Shown here: one piece after another, positions 1 through 10,016 of the stretch
Layout of the letters: every line of letters begins with the position of its first letter
How positions within the stretch are numbered: the stretch's first letter is position 1
From: Cercis canadensis
Lineage: Eukaryota > Streptophyta > Magnoliopsida > Fabales > Fabaceae
Length of the DNA stretch: 64,000 nt
Direction of reading: 5' to 3'
NCBI GenBank assembly: GCA_003255065.1
Contig: QAOA01003034.1
Location: 185,956 to 249,955 of the forward strand
Position numbers and translations under genes: made by a program
Notes under the pieces: model-generated
What the model was told of the DNA's origin: nothing
The model's database searches: none
The model's input: the letters and a program-made list of their open reading frames with translations, nothing else

Positions 1-2225
1 AAAAAAAAAAGGCTCCAAGTTGGTATGAAGTTTGCCAACTTTAGGGTTTTTAGGGATGTCTTGAAACAATACTGCATAGAGAATGGTATTGACTATATAT
101 ATATATATATATATATATATTAAGAATGAGGCTGCAAGAATAAATGTTCAATGTAAGAGGAAGTGTGGCTGGAAGATGCTTGCTTCAAAGAACCAAGAAG
201 ACACTACCTTTCAAATTAAGTTATGGGCAAATCAGGGGTATAATAATTGTGCCTGGGGAAACAACAATAGAAAGAAAAATTCTACACGACTATCTAGAAA
301 ATACCAAGATCATATTCTAGATAGCAAGGGGAAATGGGAGAATGAGGCTTTTATAAATCAAGTGGCACGAAATTACTCAACCTTTGTGTTAAGATGTCAA
401 GTGTACAAAGCCAAGAAAAATGCACAATAGAAGTTAGAAGGAACACACAAGGAGCAATATGCTCTATTATGGAGGTACTGTGCAACAATCTTGCTGTATA
501 ACGCAGGTTCTACAATGAAGGTGAAGGCGAAAAATTGCCATTTTCTAAGATTGTATGTATGTTTAGATGCTGCCAAGACATGGTTTAAATTATGTAGGCC
601 TCTCATACATCTAGATGGATGCTTTCTTAAAGTAGGGATGGGTGACATGTTATTGGTTGCTGTTGCAAAGGATGCAAATGACAACATGTTCCCTATTGCA
701 GATGCAACATGTGAAGTAGAAGTAAAGGAGACATGGGAGTGGTTCTTAGAGCTGTTGAAAGCTAATATTTGACCTGCTAATGAACATTGTTGGATCTTCA
801 TATTTGACCAATAAAAGGTAATGACTTCTCCTAATTAGTTTATCTACTAGATCTGCTATGTCATTAGCTTTAAGTTCATATTACATCCATTTATTTGTTT
901 AACTGATGAACTATGTAAGGCTTGAAAGAGGTTTTGGTTGAGATGGGGGTTGGGCACAAATTCTGTGTTAGGCATTTATATGTCAATTTTAAGTTGAAGT
1001 ATAAAGGCCAGACATTCAAAGAGTGTCTATGGAATGCTGTTAGAGCAACAATAATATTAGACTTCAAATTTCATATGGGAGAGCTTTGTTAACTAAATGA
1101 CCATACTGTAAATTTCCTAGCAAATAAACATCTAAGAACATGGTCAAGGATACATTTAGTTCAAGAGCAAAGTCAGCAGCATTGCAAAATAATCTATCAG
1201 AGACATTTAATTCATATGTGTGGCCTGCAAGGGACAAGCCTATCATAACAATAATGGAGACAATTAGAAGGATGTTGATGAAAATGTTTTCTATAAAGAA
1301 AACAAGCATGTTGAGCTATACTGGTACAATTTGTCCAAGAATAGCAACATAGCTTGAAAAATCCAAGTCAGAGGCCATTAACTATATATGCCACATGAAT
1401 GGAGCTTGCAAGTTTGAGGTGGATAGTTGGCAAGGTGAGAGGAGAGTTGTGGATTTGGTTGCTAGATCATGTTCATGTAGGATTTGGGAAATTACAGGGG
1501 TGCCATGTGGACACGTTGTTAAGTGTATCTATGCACAAAAAGAATAACTAGAAATGTATGTTAACGACTGTTTCACAAAAGAGACATTCTTGAAAATATA
1601 TGGGGTTATGATTAACCCTGTACCTGGTGAAGATGAATAGTCAACTGTTGAGTATGAGCTTGAATTGCCCCCATTAGGCAGAAATCTTACAGGCAGACCT
1701 CGAAAGAATAGAAAAAGACCAGCTGATGAGCCCTCAAATGCTACCAAGATGAGTAAGGTTGGAACAAGGATGAGATGCGGCAACTGTGGCTAGTTTGACT
1801 ATAACACTCGCACTTGCAAGGGACCCCTCAACCCTAATAGAAGGATATATAAGAAGAAGTCTTCAACTAATAATCCTGTGAGTGATCAAATTTGTCAAAA
1901 ATAATTGAATCATTTTTAACAATTTTTTCCTAATATTTAATTCCATTTTTTGAGCCCATATTGGAAGAAGAAAGAAGTCTACAATCCAAAATGCCCAAAG
2001 TGAATCAAGTATTGTCAATCCCTCATGTGCAGGACAAGCACAAAGTCAAGCAAGTGCTGCTATTACACAACCACATGATGCACAAGGTTCAAGAAGGCAT
2101 ATAACTTCGTTTGGTGAAAGAGTCTTTATGACACAACCACCCACTGGACAAGCATAAATGATAGATGAAACTCACATAGGAGAATCTAGAGGAAAGGGTA
2201 AAAGAAGAGTAGGACAAACACAATA
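1..2225 (+). pseudogene. MULE (MuDR-type) transposase, inactivated
   Basis: Cut-and-paste transposase relic. In order: an N-terminal MuDR-type domain (about 22-260, with KNEAARINVQCKRKCGWKM); the MULE catalytic domain with RPLIHLDGCFLK (first catalytic Asp near 612), a WFLELL motif near 735 and CVRHLYVNF near 965; a SWIM zinc finger (CSC...PCGH, about 1471-1523); and a CCHC-like knuckle (CGNC, about 1774-1820) interrupted by a TAG and with its His replaced. A possible intron runs from about 1878 (GTGAGT) to about 1967. The distal exon, to 2225, has the Ser/Gln-rich tail (GSRRHITSFGERVFM) usual after the knuckle. Several frameshifts and stops, and a TA microsatellite inside the first domain, show it is dead. 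The family assignment is strong; the exon boundaries are inference. Confidence 0.85.
94..122. repeat. (TA)n microsatellite inside transposase coding region
   Basis: About 14 TA units. In the transposase frame it lies between the codons for IENGID and KNEAARI, a point where the MuDR domain normally has a few ordinary residues. It is therefore an expansion inside former coding sequence. Confidence 0.9.
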
Positions 2226-3287
2226 GCAAATGTGGTTGGCCAGTTGTGGGCCACTTGCTTTTTTTTTTCTTTTTTTTTTTGCTTTTTTAGAAAATGTCAT
2301 TCGTATTGTGCCTTTTGAGGTGTTTGGTTGGCCATTTATGGGTCAGTTGTTATATTTTTATTATGATCCCAGAAGATGTAATATTTTTCACCATTTTTCA
2401 GCCTTTTGTGAGCCAGTTGTGGCTATTTGTGAGCCAGTTGTAATTGAAGTTCACATTATGTACTTTTTTTTTTTTCACATATCAATGCTGAATGATATTG
2501 CCATTATATGGCTGGTTTTATTGTTGACAAATTTTGTTTATGCTCTATTCGCATTAATTATACTTGTATTCCCTTGAGAGTGCTTGTTGTCTTGTTTGTG
2601 CTGCTTACCATGTGTTTCAATATTCACATCAATGGTAAGGATGCTAGTTGCATCAGTAACACCTACTATGGAGGTTTTAATCTTTCAGTTGCTTGTGTGT
2701 TAATTATTTCTTGTAATTTTGTTACATTTAAATTCTATTAGATGTAGCAATTGGCAACACAAATCTATAAATCCTATCTTTTATATAGAAAGTTCATTGG
2801 CAATTTGGTTGCTCATAACTCATAGCCATGCACCAGCAAATATAAATGCTTTGTTAGTATTACTTGTATATAGGTATTACTGGAAGACATTAATCACAGT
2901 TTGCTCATAACTCATAGCCATACACCAACAATTTGGTTACAGAAGACAATTTTCATAACTGATGGAAAAGGTATTACTGAAAGCCCCTGCAACATATGAT
3001 TCTGATATTACTCCATTAATTTATATATTGCTTTCAGTTTTACATCTTGTAATTTGCCTAAAATTATTTCATCTTGTATTTTTGCCTAAATTGGTTTCTG
3101 TGGCATGTGTTTTTCCTTCCTTATATCAGAGACCAGCCATTGAGATGATTCAAGCTACAAACAAATTTCATGAACAAAATATCTCAATTTATTATCTTAG
3201 CCCAAAGGGTACATAATAATTTCATGAATAATAGCATTTAAAATAAATAAAAAATTACACCAGCAAATGTAAAACACACCAACTATG
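2226..3287 (+). other. MULE internal non-coding region
   Basis: AT-rich sequence with poly-T tracts and no convincing ORF. Short direct repeats are visible: GCTCATAACTCATAGCCAT occurs near 2810 and again near 2902, and GAGCCAGTTGT recurs around 2409-2430. It lies between the transposase and the antisense GRF relic. I see no function. Confidence 0.6.
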
Positions 3288-3640
3288 CTACATCAACCTT
3301 TTTATAACTAATCCAAAGCCTATTATCCATGTTATTACAAGCATTATACACAACTTCTTTACATTGTGTTTTTGCAGTTTCAGCTCCTCTGTAAGTTCCC
3401 TATTCTTCTTCACTAAAGAATTCACCATATTTTCTTCTCTCTTACTTATAGGATGATCATACCAGCAAAGTAATTACAAGCATTACCTGAAGCATATCTA
3501 CTACACCCAAAAAATCTCCTGCCTGGGTTCTTTTTAGTCCAAGAACTTCGCAAACGGCATGGAACATTATAGTGGCATCTCTACACGTCTTGATCATAAA
3601 TTTCAGATGTCTCTCCAAGATCAATAGTGTCAGAAGATAT
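3288..3640 (-). pseudogene. GRF-type zinc finger protein with C-terminal coiled coil and membrane segment, broken
   Basis: Read on the minus strand, 3583 down to about 3450 encodes a GRF zinc finger: two Cys (RCHYNVPC), then WTKKNPGRRFFGC, then NACNYF. After a one-base loss near 3463 the reading continues in another frame with a charged helix (VKKNRELTEELKLQ) and a hydrophobic segment (LVITWIIGFGLVI), ending in a TAG at 3288-3290. This order (GRF finger, short coiled coil, single C-terminal membrane helix, total about 110-130 residues) is that of a small plant GRF-domain protein family. An in-frame TAG at 3581-3583 and the frameshift show it is inactive. It sits tail-to-tail with the MULE transposase and inside the element, so it is either a second element gene or a captured host gene; function unknown. 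Confidence 0.75.
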
Positions 3641-3940
3641 TACTCACTTGGAACAAGCTTCAAAATGTTATGACAATTGAAACCCCCAAGGTTCGAGCTC
3701 CAATTCCTTCTTTTCAATCTTCCATCTTCCAATAGAGCTCAGTCTCAAAATGCCCAATTCAGTTTCTAGGGATTTCACTCAAATCCCTAATTCAGAAGCA
3801 CAATCATGGAGAGAGAAGGAAGAAAGTGTTTAAATTAGCACATGTCTCTCACATGTCCACTTAATCTGATTTTTTAGGGAAATTAGGCATTTAAACACTC
3901 CACGTGCATGACACATGATTCTTTCTGTCCATTAATGAAC
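3641..3940. other. MULE subterminal non-coding region
   Basis: No ORF of note. It lies upstream (on the minus strand) of the GRF relic and could include its 5' region. Confidence 0.4.
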
Positions 3941-4070
3941 GTCCATTTGGTTTTTAGGGGTAAATCGCACATTTAGATAGTTGAATGAGTTTTTTTCTAC
4001 GTTTTTAAAGCTTTGAGGGTAAAGCGCATACAATGCATAGTTCAGGGGATTTTTTTTTTTGGACTTTTCC
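3941..4070. repeat. Putative MULE terminal region
   Basis: Contains two related phrases, GGGTAAATCGCACATTTAG and AGGGTAAAGCGCATACAATG, and ends with GGACTTTTCC followed by Ogre LTR homology. Such repeated 'gggtaaa-cgca' phrases with 'atagttcaggg' are familiar from plant MULE ends. The opposite terminus is not in the window, so the inverted-repeat pairing could not be checked. Confidence 0.55.
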
Positions 4071-4329
4071 TTAATTTTTATGTCCAAACAAAATATTTAA
4101 AACAAATCAAATAGGTCAAAAGACCCCAAACTCAAACTTGAAGAAAACAGGCTAAAGCGCTTCCTAACCTATATTAAAATGAAGTGGGTCAATGCTCAAA
4201 AACCAAAACTTTGATCCAAAAGCTAAAAGAGACATTCACGACCTTAAAATCAAAATTTCCAATTAAAATTAATTAATTTTTTTTTCTATTTTTTTTTAAA
4301 AATGTGTAATAACCCCCAGAAAAAATACA
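4071..4329 (-). repeat. Start of 3' LTR of the Ogre-like element
   Basis: Aligns by eye with 26567-26826 almost throughout (shared phrases TATGTCCAAACAAA, TATTAAAATGAAGTGGGTC, GATCCAAAAGCTAAAA). It is cut at its left by the MULE. The purine-rich minus-strand run AAGAAGAGC just right of 4330 is a candidate polypurine tract. Confidence 0.75.
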
Positions 4330-4499
4330 GTTTGCTCTTCTTAACATATTTGCTAATTGAGGGACATGAGAAGCGGCTGCTTTCAAGTCCTTACATAGGA
4401 AACAGGTAAAGATAGTAGATAAGTATTTCGTCTCGAATAAAGAAAAAGAAAAGTGTTATCAATGGAGGCAACTCATGATGCAAAAGATAACTAAATCCA

Positions 4500-5280
4500 C
4501 AAAGACCAAGATTTGAGCCTAGCAATGGATAAAGAAATTTATAATTAGGATTCGTTCTTGAGAATTAACAAGAAATATAAAATCAGGATTTGAGCATGAG
4601 ATTTGGCAAGAAATTTAAAAGCAAGGTTCGAGCCTGGGAATTGGGATGAAATTTAAAACCAGTATTCGAGCTTGGGCATTGGTAAGAAATTTAAAATTGG
4701 GATTCGAGCCTGGGAATTTACACAAATTTTAAAACCAGGTTTGAGCCTGGGAATTGGGATAAAATTTGAAACCAGGATTCAAACCTGGGAATTGGCATAA
4801 AATTTAAAATCAGGGTTTGAGCCTAGGCTTTGGCAAGAAATTTAAAACCAGGATTCGAGCTTGGGAATTGGTAAAAACTTTAAAACCAGGATTTGAGCCT
4901 GAGAATTGGCAGGAAATTTAAAATCAGGGTTAGAACCCGGGAATTGGGATAAAATTTGAAACTAGGATTCAAACCTGGGAATTGGCACACAATTTAAAAC
5001 CAAGGTTCAAGCCTAAGCTTTGGCAAGAAATTTAAAACTAGAATTCAAGCTTGGGAATTGGTAAAAACTTTAAAATCATGATTCAAGTTGGGAATTGGTA
5101 AAAACTTTAAAACCATGATTCGAGCCTGGGAATTGGCACAAAATTTAAAACCAGGGTTTGAACCTGGGAATTGGGATGAAATTTGAAACTAGGGTTCGAG
5201 CTTGGCTTTGGCAATAAATTTAAAACCAGGATTTGAACATGAAAATTTGTAAGAAATTTAAAAACCAAGATTCATGATAT
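4500..5280. repeat. 38-bp tandem array, about 20 copies
   Basis: Diverged tandem units of about 38 bp built around 'TTCGAGCCTGGGAATTGG' followed by 'AAATTTAAAACCAGG'. It lies at the 3' side of the Ogre-like element, where Ogre-type elements commonly carry tandem repeats. No coding potential. Confidence 0.85.
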
Positions 5281-7559
5281 GCAAGAAAATGATGTGAATG
5301 ACGAATGCTTAAAATGACACTGAGATGGCGGGTCAAGACCTAAAAATGTTGTGGAAAGTTAAACGATGTGTTCAAGCGCAAAATGCAAAGGAGTATAATG
5401 GTGGATTGGATCCGATGTTCAAATTAAGGACACTGAATCTAAAAAATGGAAGTTGCTTGCTCAATCAAATTTTGCCCTAGTTTGGGTCAAGTCCAAAGGA
5501 CTACTTCTTGCATGGATTTTCATCAATGTTAATCATTTGCAAAGATCATGGTATTGCTTTAAGCAAATTCTTCAACTCTTAATGATTGTCATGTCAACTC
5601 AATAAGAACCACTCTTATTTTATTTAGCAAAAAATTAATGAAATGAGTTTTGCATCCAGGAAACATAATTGTGAAGAAATGATTGAGATAAGTCAAGATT
5701 TATGCCCTTTGATTTATGCAAACAAACTTGGCAAGGATAAAATTATGCAAAAAATAAATTTTGGGTAACCAAAATTTGCCCTAGTGTCGGGCATTGTGGA
5801 GGATCATAGTGGCAAAAGCTAGGATATAGAGCCCTTATTTCAATGTTTATGACTATTTGCAAATTTGAAGAATGAAAAATTTGCCCCACTCTAAGAATTC
5901 TAAGATATTCCTTTTGAGGGTTGCAATTGACACAAACAAGATTTTTTTTTGAGTCAAGCTTGACCTCAATTAATTTTTTTTTTTTTTACTTTTTTGAAAA
6001 CTAAAATTTTTCATGAAATTTTTTGCCATAGTTTATGGTTCAAGCAAACTAATCCTGAAAGAGGTCTTTTAAAAGCTCGTAATGAGGTCTTAAGATAAAA
6101 AGTTCTTCTTTTGTTTGGAATGAAAGGATAAAGGCTGAAAATTTGATTTCTTTCCTTACCTTATTTCTCCATTTTTCTTCAATTCACTTACCAAGAGGAT
6201 GCTCAAGGGTTGTAATGAGGTTATGAGAATGTAAGATATGACTAATGAAAGAGATGATATAAAGGCCCAAACATTTGATGTTGGGACAACAATGAGAATC
6301 TTGCTTTTCATAACTTGAGGTTTTCTTTTTGTCATTTTTATCACATGGACTGCCTTTCTTATTCCTCAACCATTTGGAGGGAATATTTCTGTTTATTCTC
6401 TTTTTTTTTTCTATATATATATTTGTTTCTCTTTTTTGGAAAAGAGTTTTCTTCCCTCTCGAATAGTTCTTTTTGGAGAGTATTCTTCTCTTTTACATTT
6501 CCTTTGAATTTTCACTTTTTTTTTTTTGGCAAGTCCATGGAGATTTCGAAGACATCTTTTGCAAGTTGATTCTCATTGTACCCCGAGTATGATTCTCATC
6601 AGGTACGAAGGAAAATTTAATATTCAAAGGGCTTACAATGGATATTTTGTGTTTGGATAGAGGAAATGAAGTCATCTTTTTTGGCATTTGAATATTGTTA
6701 TGAAAGCTTATTGGAATTCTACCCTTTCCAAGGGAGTTCATGAATCAGGGAATTAAAAAATGATCTACTTCTTCAAGCTCAAAGGGGTAACTAAAGACAC
6801 TCCTCAATATTTGGGAGAACAAAGNATTGTACCCCGAGTATGATTCTCATCAGGTACGAAGGAAAATTTAATACTCAAAGGGCTTACAATGGATATTTTG
6901 TGTTTGGATAGAGGAAATGAAATCATCTTTTTTGACATTTGAATATTGTTATGAAAGCTTATTGGAATTCTACCCTTTCCAAGGGAGTTCATGAATCAGG
7001 GAATTAAAAAATGATCTACTTCTTCAAGCTCAAAGGGGTAACTAAAGACACTCCTCAATATTTGGGAGAACAAAGAATGCCTCTTATCATTGGGAAAATT
7101 TGTCTATGGAGCTTAAAATTTGCTTGAAAACTATTTTTATTATGGGGCCTTGAATTTGCATCATTCTCAAATTTATCATATTTGTGTCAATCATAATTTT
7201 TCAAAAGGGAGATTCATGGATTTTTTTTGTTTTTGTTTTTTGAATTATTTCAAAAGAACAAGAGTAAGAATAATGAAGGCAATAAAGGAAAATGCATGAT
7301 CATCTCATTAATTAAAACAAAGTAACATAAGGTCCAAACATTGAGTAAACTCTATTAGCCTTAGACTTCGGCTAAAAAGAGAAAGCTGACAAGACAAACA
7401 CTGAACATCAAGAGAAATGACTTAAAGCAACATAAAAGCAAGCTCGATTAATATTCTTCCTGAATCACCATTCAACCTCCACTAAGATCTTCTCAACCTT
7501 GAAACTTAGGATTTGACAATGAGTTTGTAACTACATTAGGCGCAACCACAATTTCCTCA
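5281..7559 (-). other. Ogre-like element, long non-coding 3' internal region
   Basis: AT-rich, with phrases such as 'ttgccctagtttgggtc' and poly-T tracts; small ORFs here are not supported by any family resemblance. It includes an N at 6825 and a 250-bp duplication across it (6575-6824 equals 6826-7075). Confidence 0.6.
6575..7075. repeat. Direct duplication across N at 6825 (assembly overlap)
   Basis: 6575-6824 and 6826-7075 are the same 250 bp with only a few differences, butted at a single N. This is what an unmerged contig overlap looks like. Confidence 0.85.
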
Positions 7560-8279
7560 ACTTTGATCACTCCTTGCGTGATCAGGTGCACCACGTTACT
7601 CTTAAAAGAAGGGCAATCTTCAATTGAATTCCCAATGACTCCCCTATGATATTCACACATGAGGTTTGGATTATACTAGTGAGGAAAAGGAGATTGGAGG
7701 GGAGTCGTAGGTCGAGGGGCTAACACATGAGCATTACATAGTTGTTTGAACAACTCATCTTTGGTTATGGGAAGATTGGGAAAAGGTTTTTGATTTCTAG
7801 GAGGCCTAGGTTGACCACAATCAGGCCTTGTAAAAGTTGGTCGAGGAGTAGGATATCCTTGACATGGGGTTTGATAAAAAGAATAAACTTGTAGAGGATT
7901 TTATGGGTGTTGTGAAAATGATGGTGGGATTGCATTGACATGGTAGGGAGGAGAGTAAGTGGTCATTGAAGAGTAATATGGACCTCGTGGGTGGAGATTT
8001 GGTAATACCCCTGGTGCTTGGACCCAATTCACCTCACCTTCATTTTTCTTTTGAAAATCTCATTTCTTCTGGCTAGAGCCATTTCCCTCAAAATGAGCCA
8101 CTTGCAACTTTCCTTCTTTGATCCCCAATTCGATCCTCTCTCTAGTCTTAATCAAATAAGCAAAGTTATTAGAAAGTTTCCAATCATTATCCCATAATAT
8201 GGCGACTCCAAGGTATTGATAAAGTAAATGCCCATTTTAGCTTCATTTAATGGTGGTTGAACTTGAGCAGCTAACACTC
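7560..8279 (-). pseudogene. Ty3 (Tat/Ogre-type) gag, C-terminal part
   Basis: Capsid-domain C-terminus and zinc-knuckle region of a Ty3 Gag on the minus strand. From right to left the frame gives DNDWKLSNNFAYLIKTRERI (capsid C-terminal helices), a Pro-rich linker, LPITKDELFKQL, then CEYHRGVIGNSIEDCPSFKS, the variant Gag knuckle of this lineage (C-x-YH-x4-G-N/H-x4-DC), and VHLITQGVIKVEEIV. Several stop codons interrupt it (for example near 8035 and 8245). It should continue from the N-terminal piece at 10014-11888, but an N at 8280 and a duplicated block intervene. Downstream, where protease and RT belong, only non-coding sequence is present. Confidence 0.75.
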
Positions 8280-8280
8280 N

Positions 8281-9982
8281 AACTCAATAAGAACCACTCT
8301 TATTTTATTTAGCAAAAAATTAATGAAATGAGTTTTGCATCCAGGAAACATAATTGTGAAGAAATGATTGAGATAAGTCAAGATTTATGCCCTTTGATTT
8401 ATGCAAACAAACTTGGCAAGGATAAAATTATGCAAAAAATAAATTTTGGGTAACCAAAATTTGCCCTAGTGTCGGGCATTGTGGAGGATCATAGTGGCAA
8501 AAGCTAGGATATAGAGCCCTTATTTCAATGTTTATGACTATTTGCAAATTTGAAGAATGAAAAATTTGCCCCACTCTAAGAATTCTAAGATATTCCTTTT
8601 GAGGGTTGCAATTGACACAAACAAGATTTTTTTTTGAGTCAAGCTTGACCTCAATTAATTTTTTTTTTTTTTACTTTTTTGAAAACTAAAATTTTTCATG
8701 AAATTTTTTGCCATAGTTTATGTTTCAAGCAAACTAATCCTAAAGGAGGTCTTTTAAAAGCTCGTAATGAGGTCTTAAGATAAAAAGTTCTTCTTTTGTT
8801 TGGAATGAAAGGATAAAGGCTGAAAATTTGATTTCTTTCCTTACCTTATTTCTCCATTTTTCTTCAATGCCCAACTCCAATAGGCTTTTGTGCCAACATT
8901 TACTTACCAAGAGGATGCTCAAGGGTTGTAATGAGGTTATGAGAATGTAAGATATGACTAATGAAAGAGATGATATAAAGGCCCAAACATTTGATGTTAG
9001 GACAACAATGAGAATCTTGCTTTTCATGACTTTAGGTTTTCTTTTTGTCATTTTTATCACATGGATTGCCTTTCTTATTCCTCAACCATTTGGAGGGAAT
9101 ATTTCTGTTTATTCTCTTTTTTTTTTTTTCTATATATATATTTGTTTCTCTTTTTTGGAAAAGAGTTTTCTTCCTTCTTGAATAGTTCTTTTTGGAGAGT
9201 ATTCCTCTCTTTTGCATTTCCTTTGAATTTTCACTTTTTTTTTTTGGCAAGTCCATGGAGATTTCGAAGACGTCTTTTGCAAGTTGATTCTCATTGTACC
9301 CCGAGTATGATTCTCATCAGGTACGAAGGAAAATTTAATACTCAAAGGGCTTACAATGGATATTTTGTGTTTGGATAGAGGAAATGAAATCATCTTTTTT
9401 GACATTTGAATATTGTTATGAAAGCTTATTGGAATTCTACCCTTTCCAAGGGAGTTCATGAATCAGGGAATTAAAAAATGATCTACTTCTTCAAGCTCAA
9501 AGGGGTAACTAAAGACACTCCTCAATATTTGGGAGAACAAAGAATGCCTCTTATCATTGGGAAAATTTGTCTATGGAGCTTAAAATTTGCTTGAAAACTA
9601 TTTTTATTATGGGGCCTTGAATTTGCATCATTCTCAAATTTATCATATTTGTGTCAATCATAATTTTTCAAAAGGGAGATTCATGGATTTTTTTTGTTTT
9701 TGTTTTTTGAATTATTTCAAAAGAACAAGAGTAAGAATAATGAAGGCAATAAAGGAAAATGCATGATCATCTCATTAATTAAAACAAAGTAACATAAGGT
9801 CCAAACATTGAGTAAACTCTATTAGCCTTAGACTTCGGCTAAAAAGAGAAAGCTGACAAGACAAACACTGAACATCAAGAGAAATGACTTAAAGCAACAT
9901 AAAAGCAAGCTCGATTAATATTCTTCCTGAATCACCATTCAACCTCCACTAAGATCTTCTCAACCTTGAAACTTAGGATTTG
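8281..9982. repeat. Second copy of 5596-7515 between Ns 8280 and 9983
   Basis: Begins exactly with the phrase AACTCAATAAGAACCACTC found at 5596 and ends with GAAACTTAGGATTTG found at 7501-7515. It lacks the 250-bp internal duplication, carries about 32 extra bases near 8868 and a few substitutions. It is most likely an alternative haplotype contig rather than a true tandem copy. Confidence 0.8.
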
Positions 9983-9983
9983 N

Positions 9984-10016
9984 GTATTGTAATTTTGTAC
10001 GGTTTGGCACCCGTCA
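9984..10016 (-). mobile_element. 33-bp LTR start fragment in inverted orientation
   Basis: Reverse complement of the first 30 or so bases of the LTR at 10532 (TGAYGGGTGCC...ACAAAATTACAATAC), with three or four mismatches. It is cut off by the N at 9983. It either marks a second LTR insertion in opposite orientation or a misjoined contig end. Confidence 0.6.

Larger units (their letters stand above)
1..4070 (+). mobile_element. Mutator-like element (MULE), right-hand part
   Basis: The block holds a degenerate MULE transposase, a non-coding 3' region, an antisense GRF-zinc-finger relic and a terminal region ending about 4070. Immediately to the right, sequence homologous to the Ogre-like LTR at about 26567-26826 begins, so the MULE appears to have inserted into that LTR. 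The left end lies outside the window. MULEs normally make 9-bp target duplications; a candidate is the TTAATTTTT at 4071-4079, but the partner copy is off-window. Confidence 0.75.

Noticed and set aside
2230..3216. Several plus-strand ORFs of 60-115 codons with hydrophobic composition
   Set aside because: Poly-T and AT-rich translation; no family pattern; they lie in the non-coding part of the MULE.
4500..5280. CRISPR-like array
   Set aside because: Units are contiguous diverged tandem repeats without unique spacers, in a plant retroelement.
6156..6741. Repeated minus-strand ORFs (also at 8740-9459)
   Set aside because: Low-complexity Lys/Ser/Phe translations of AT-rich sequence, apparently repeated only because the block is duplicated across Ns.
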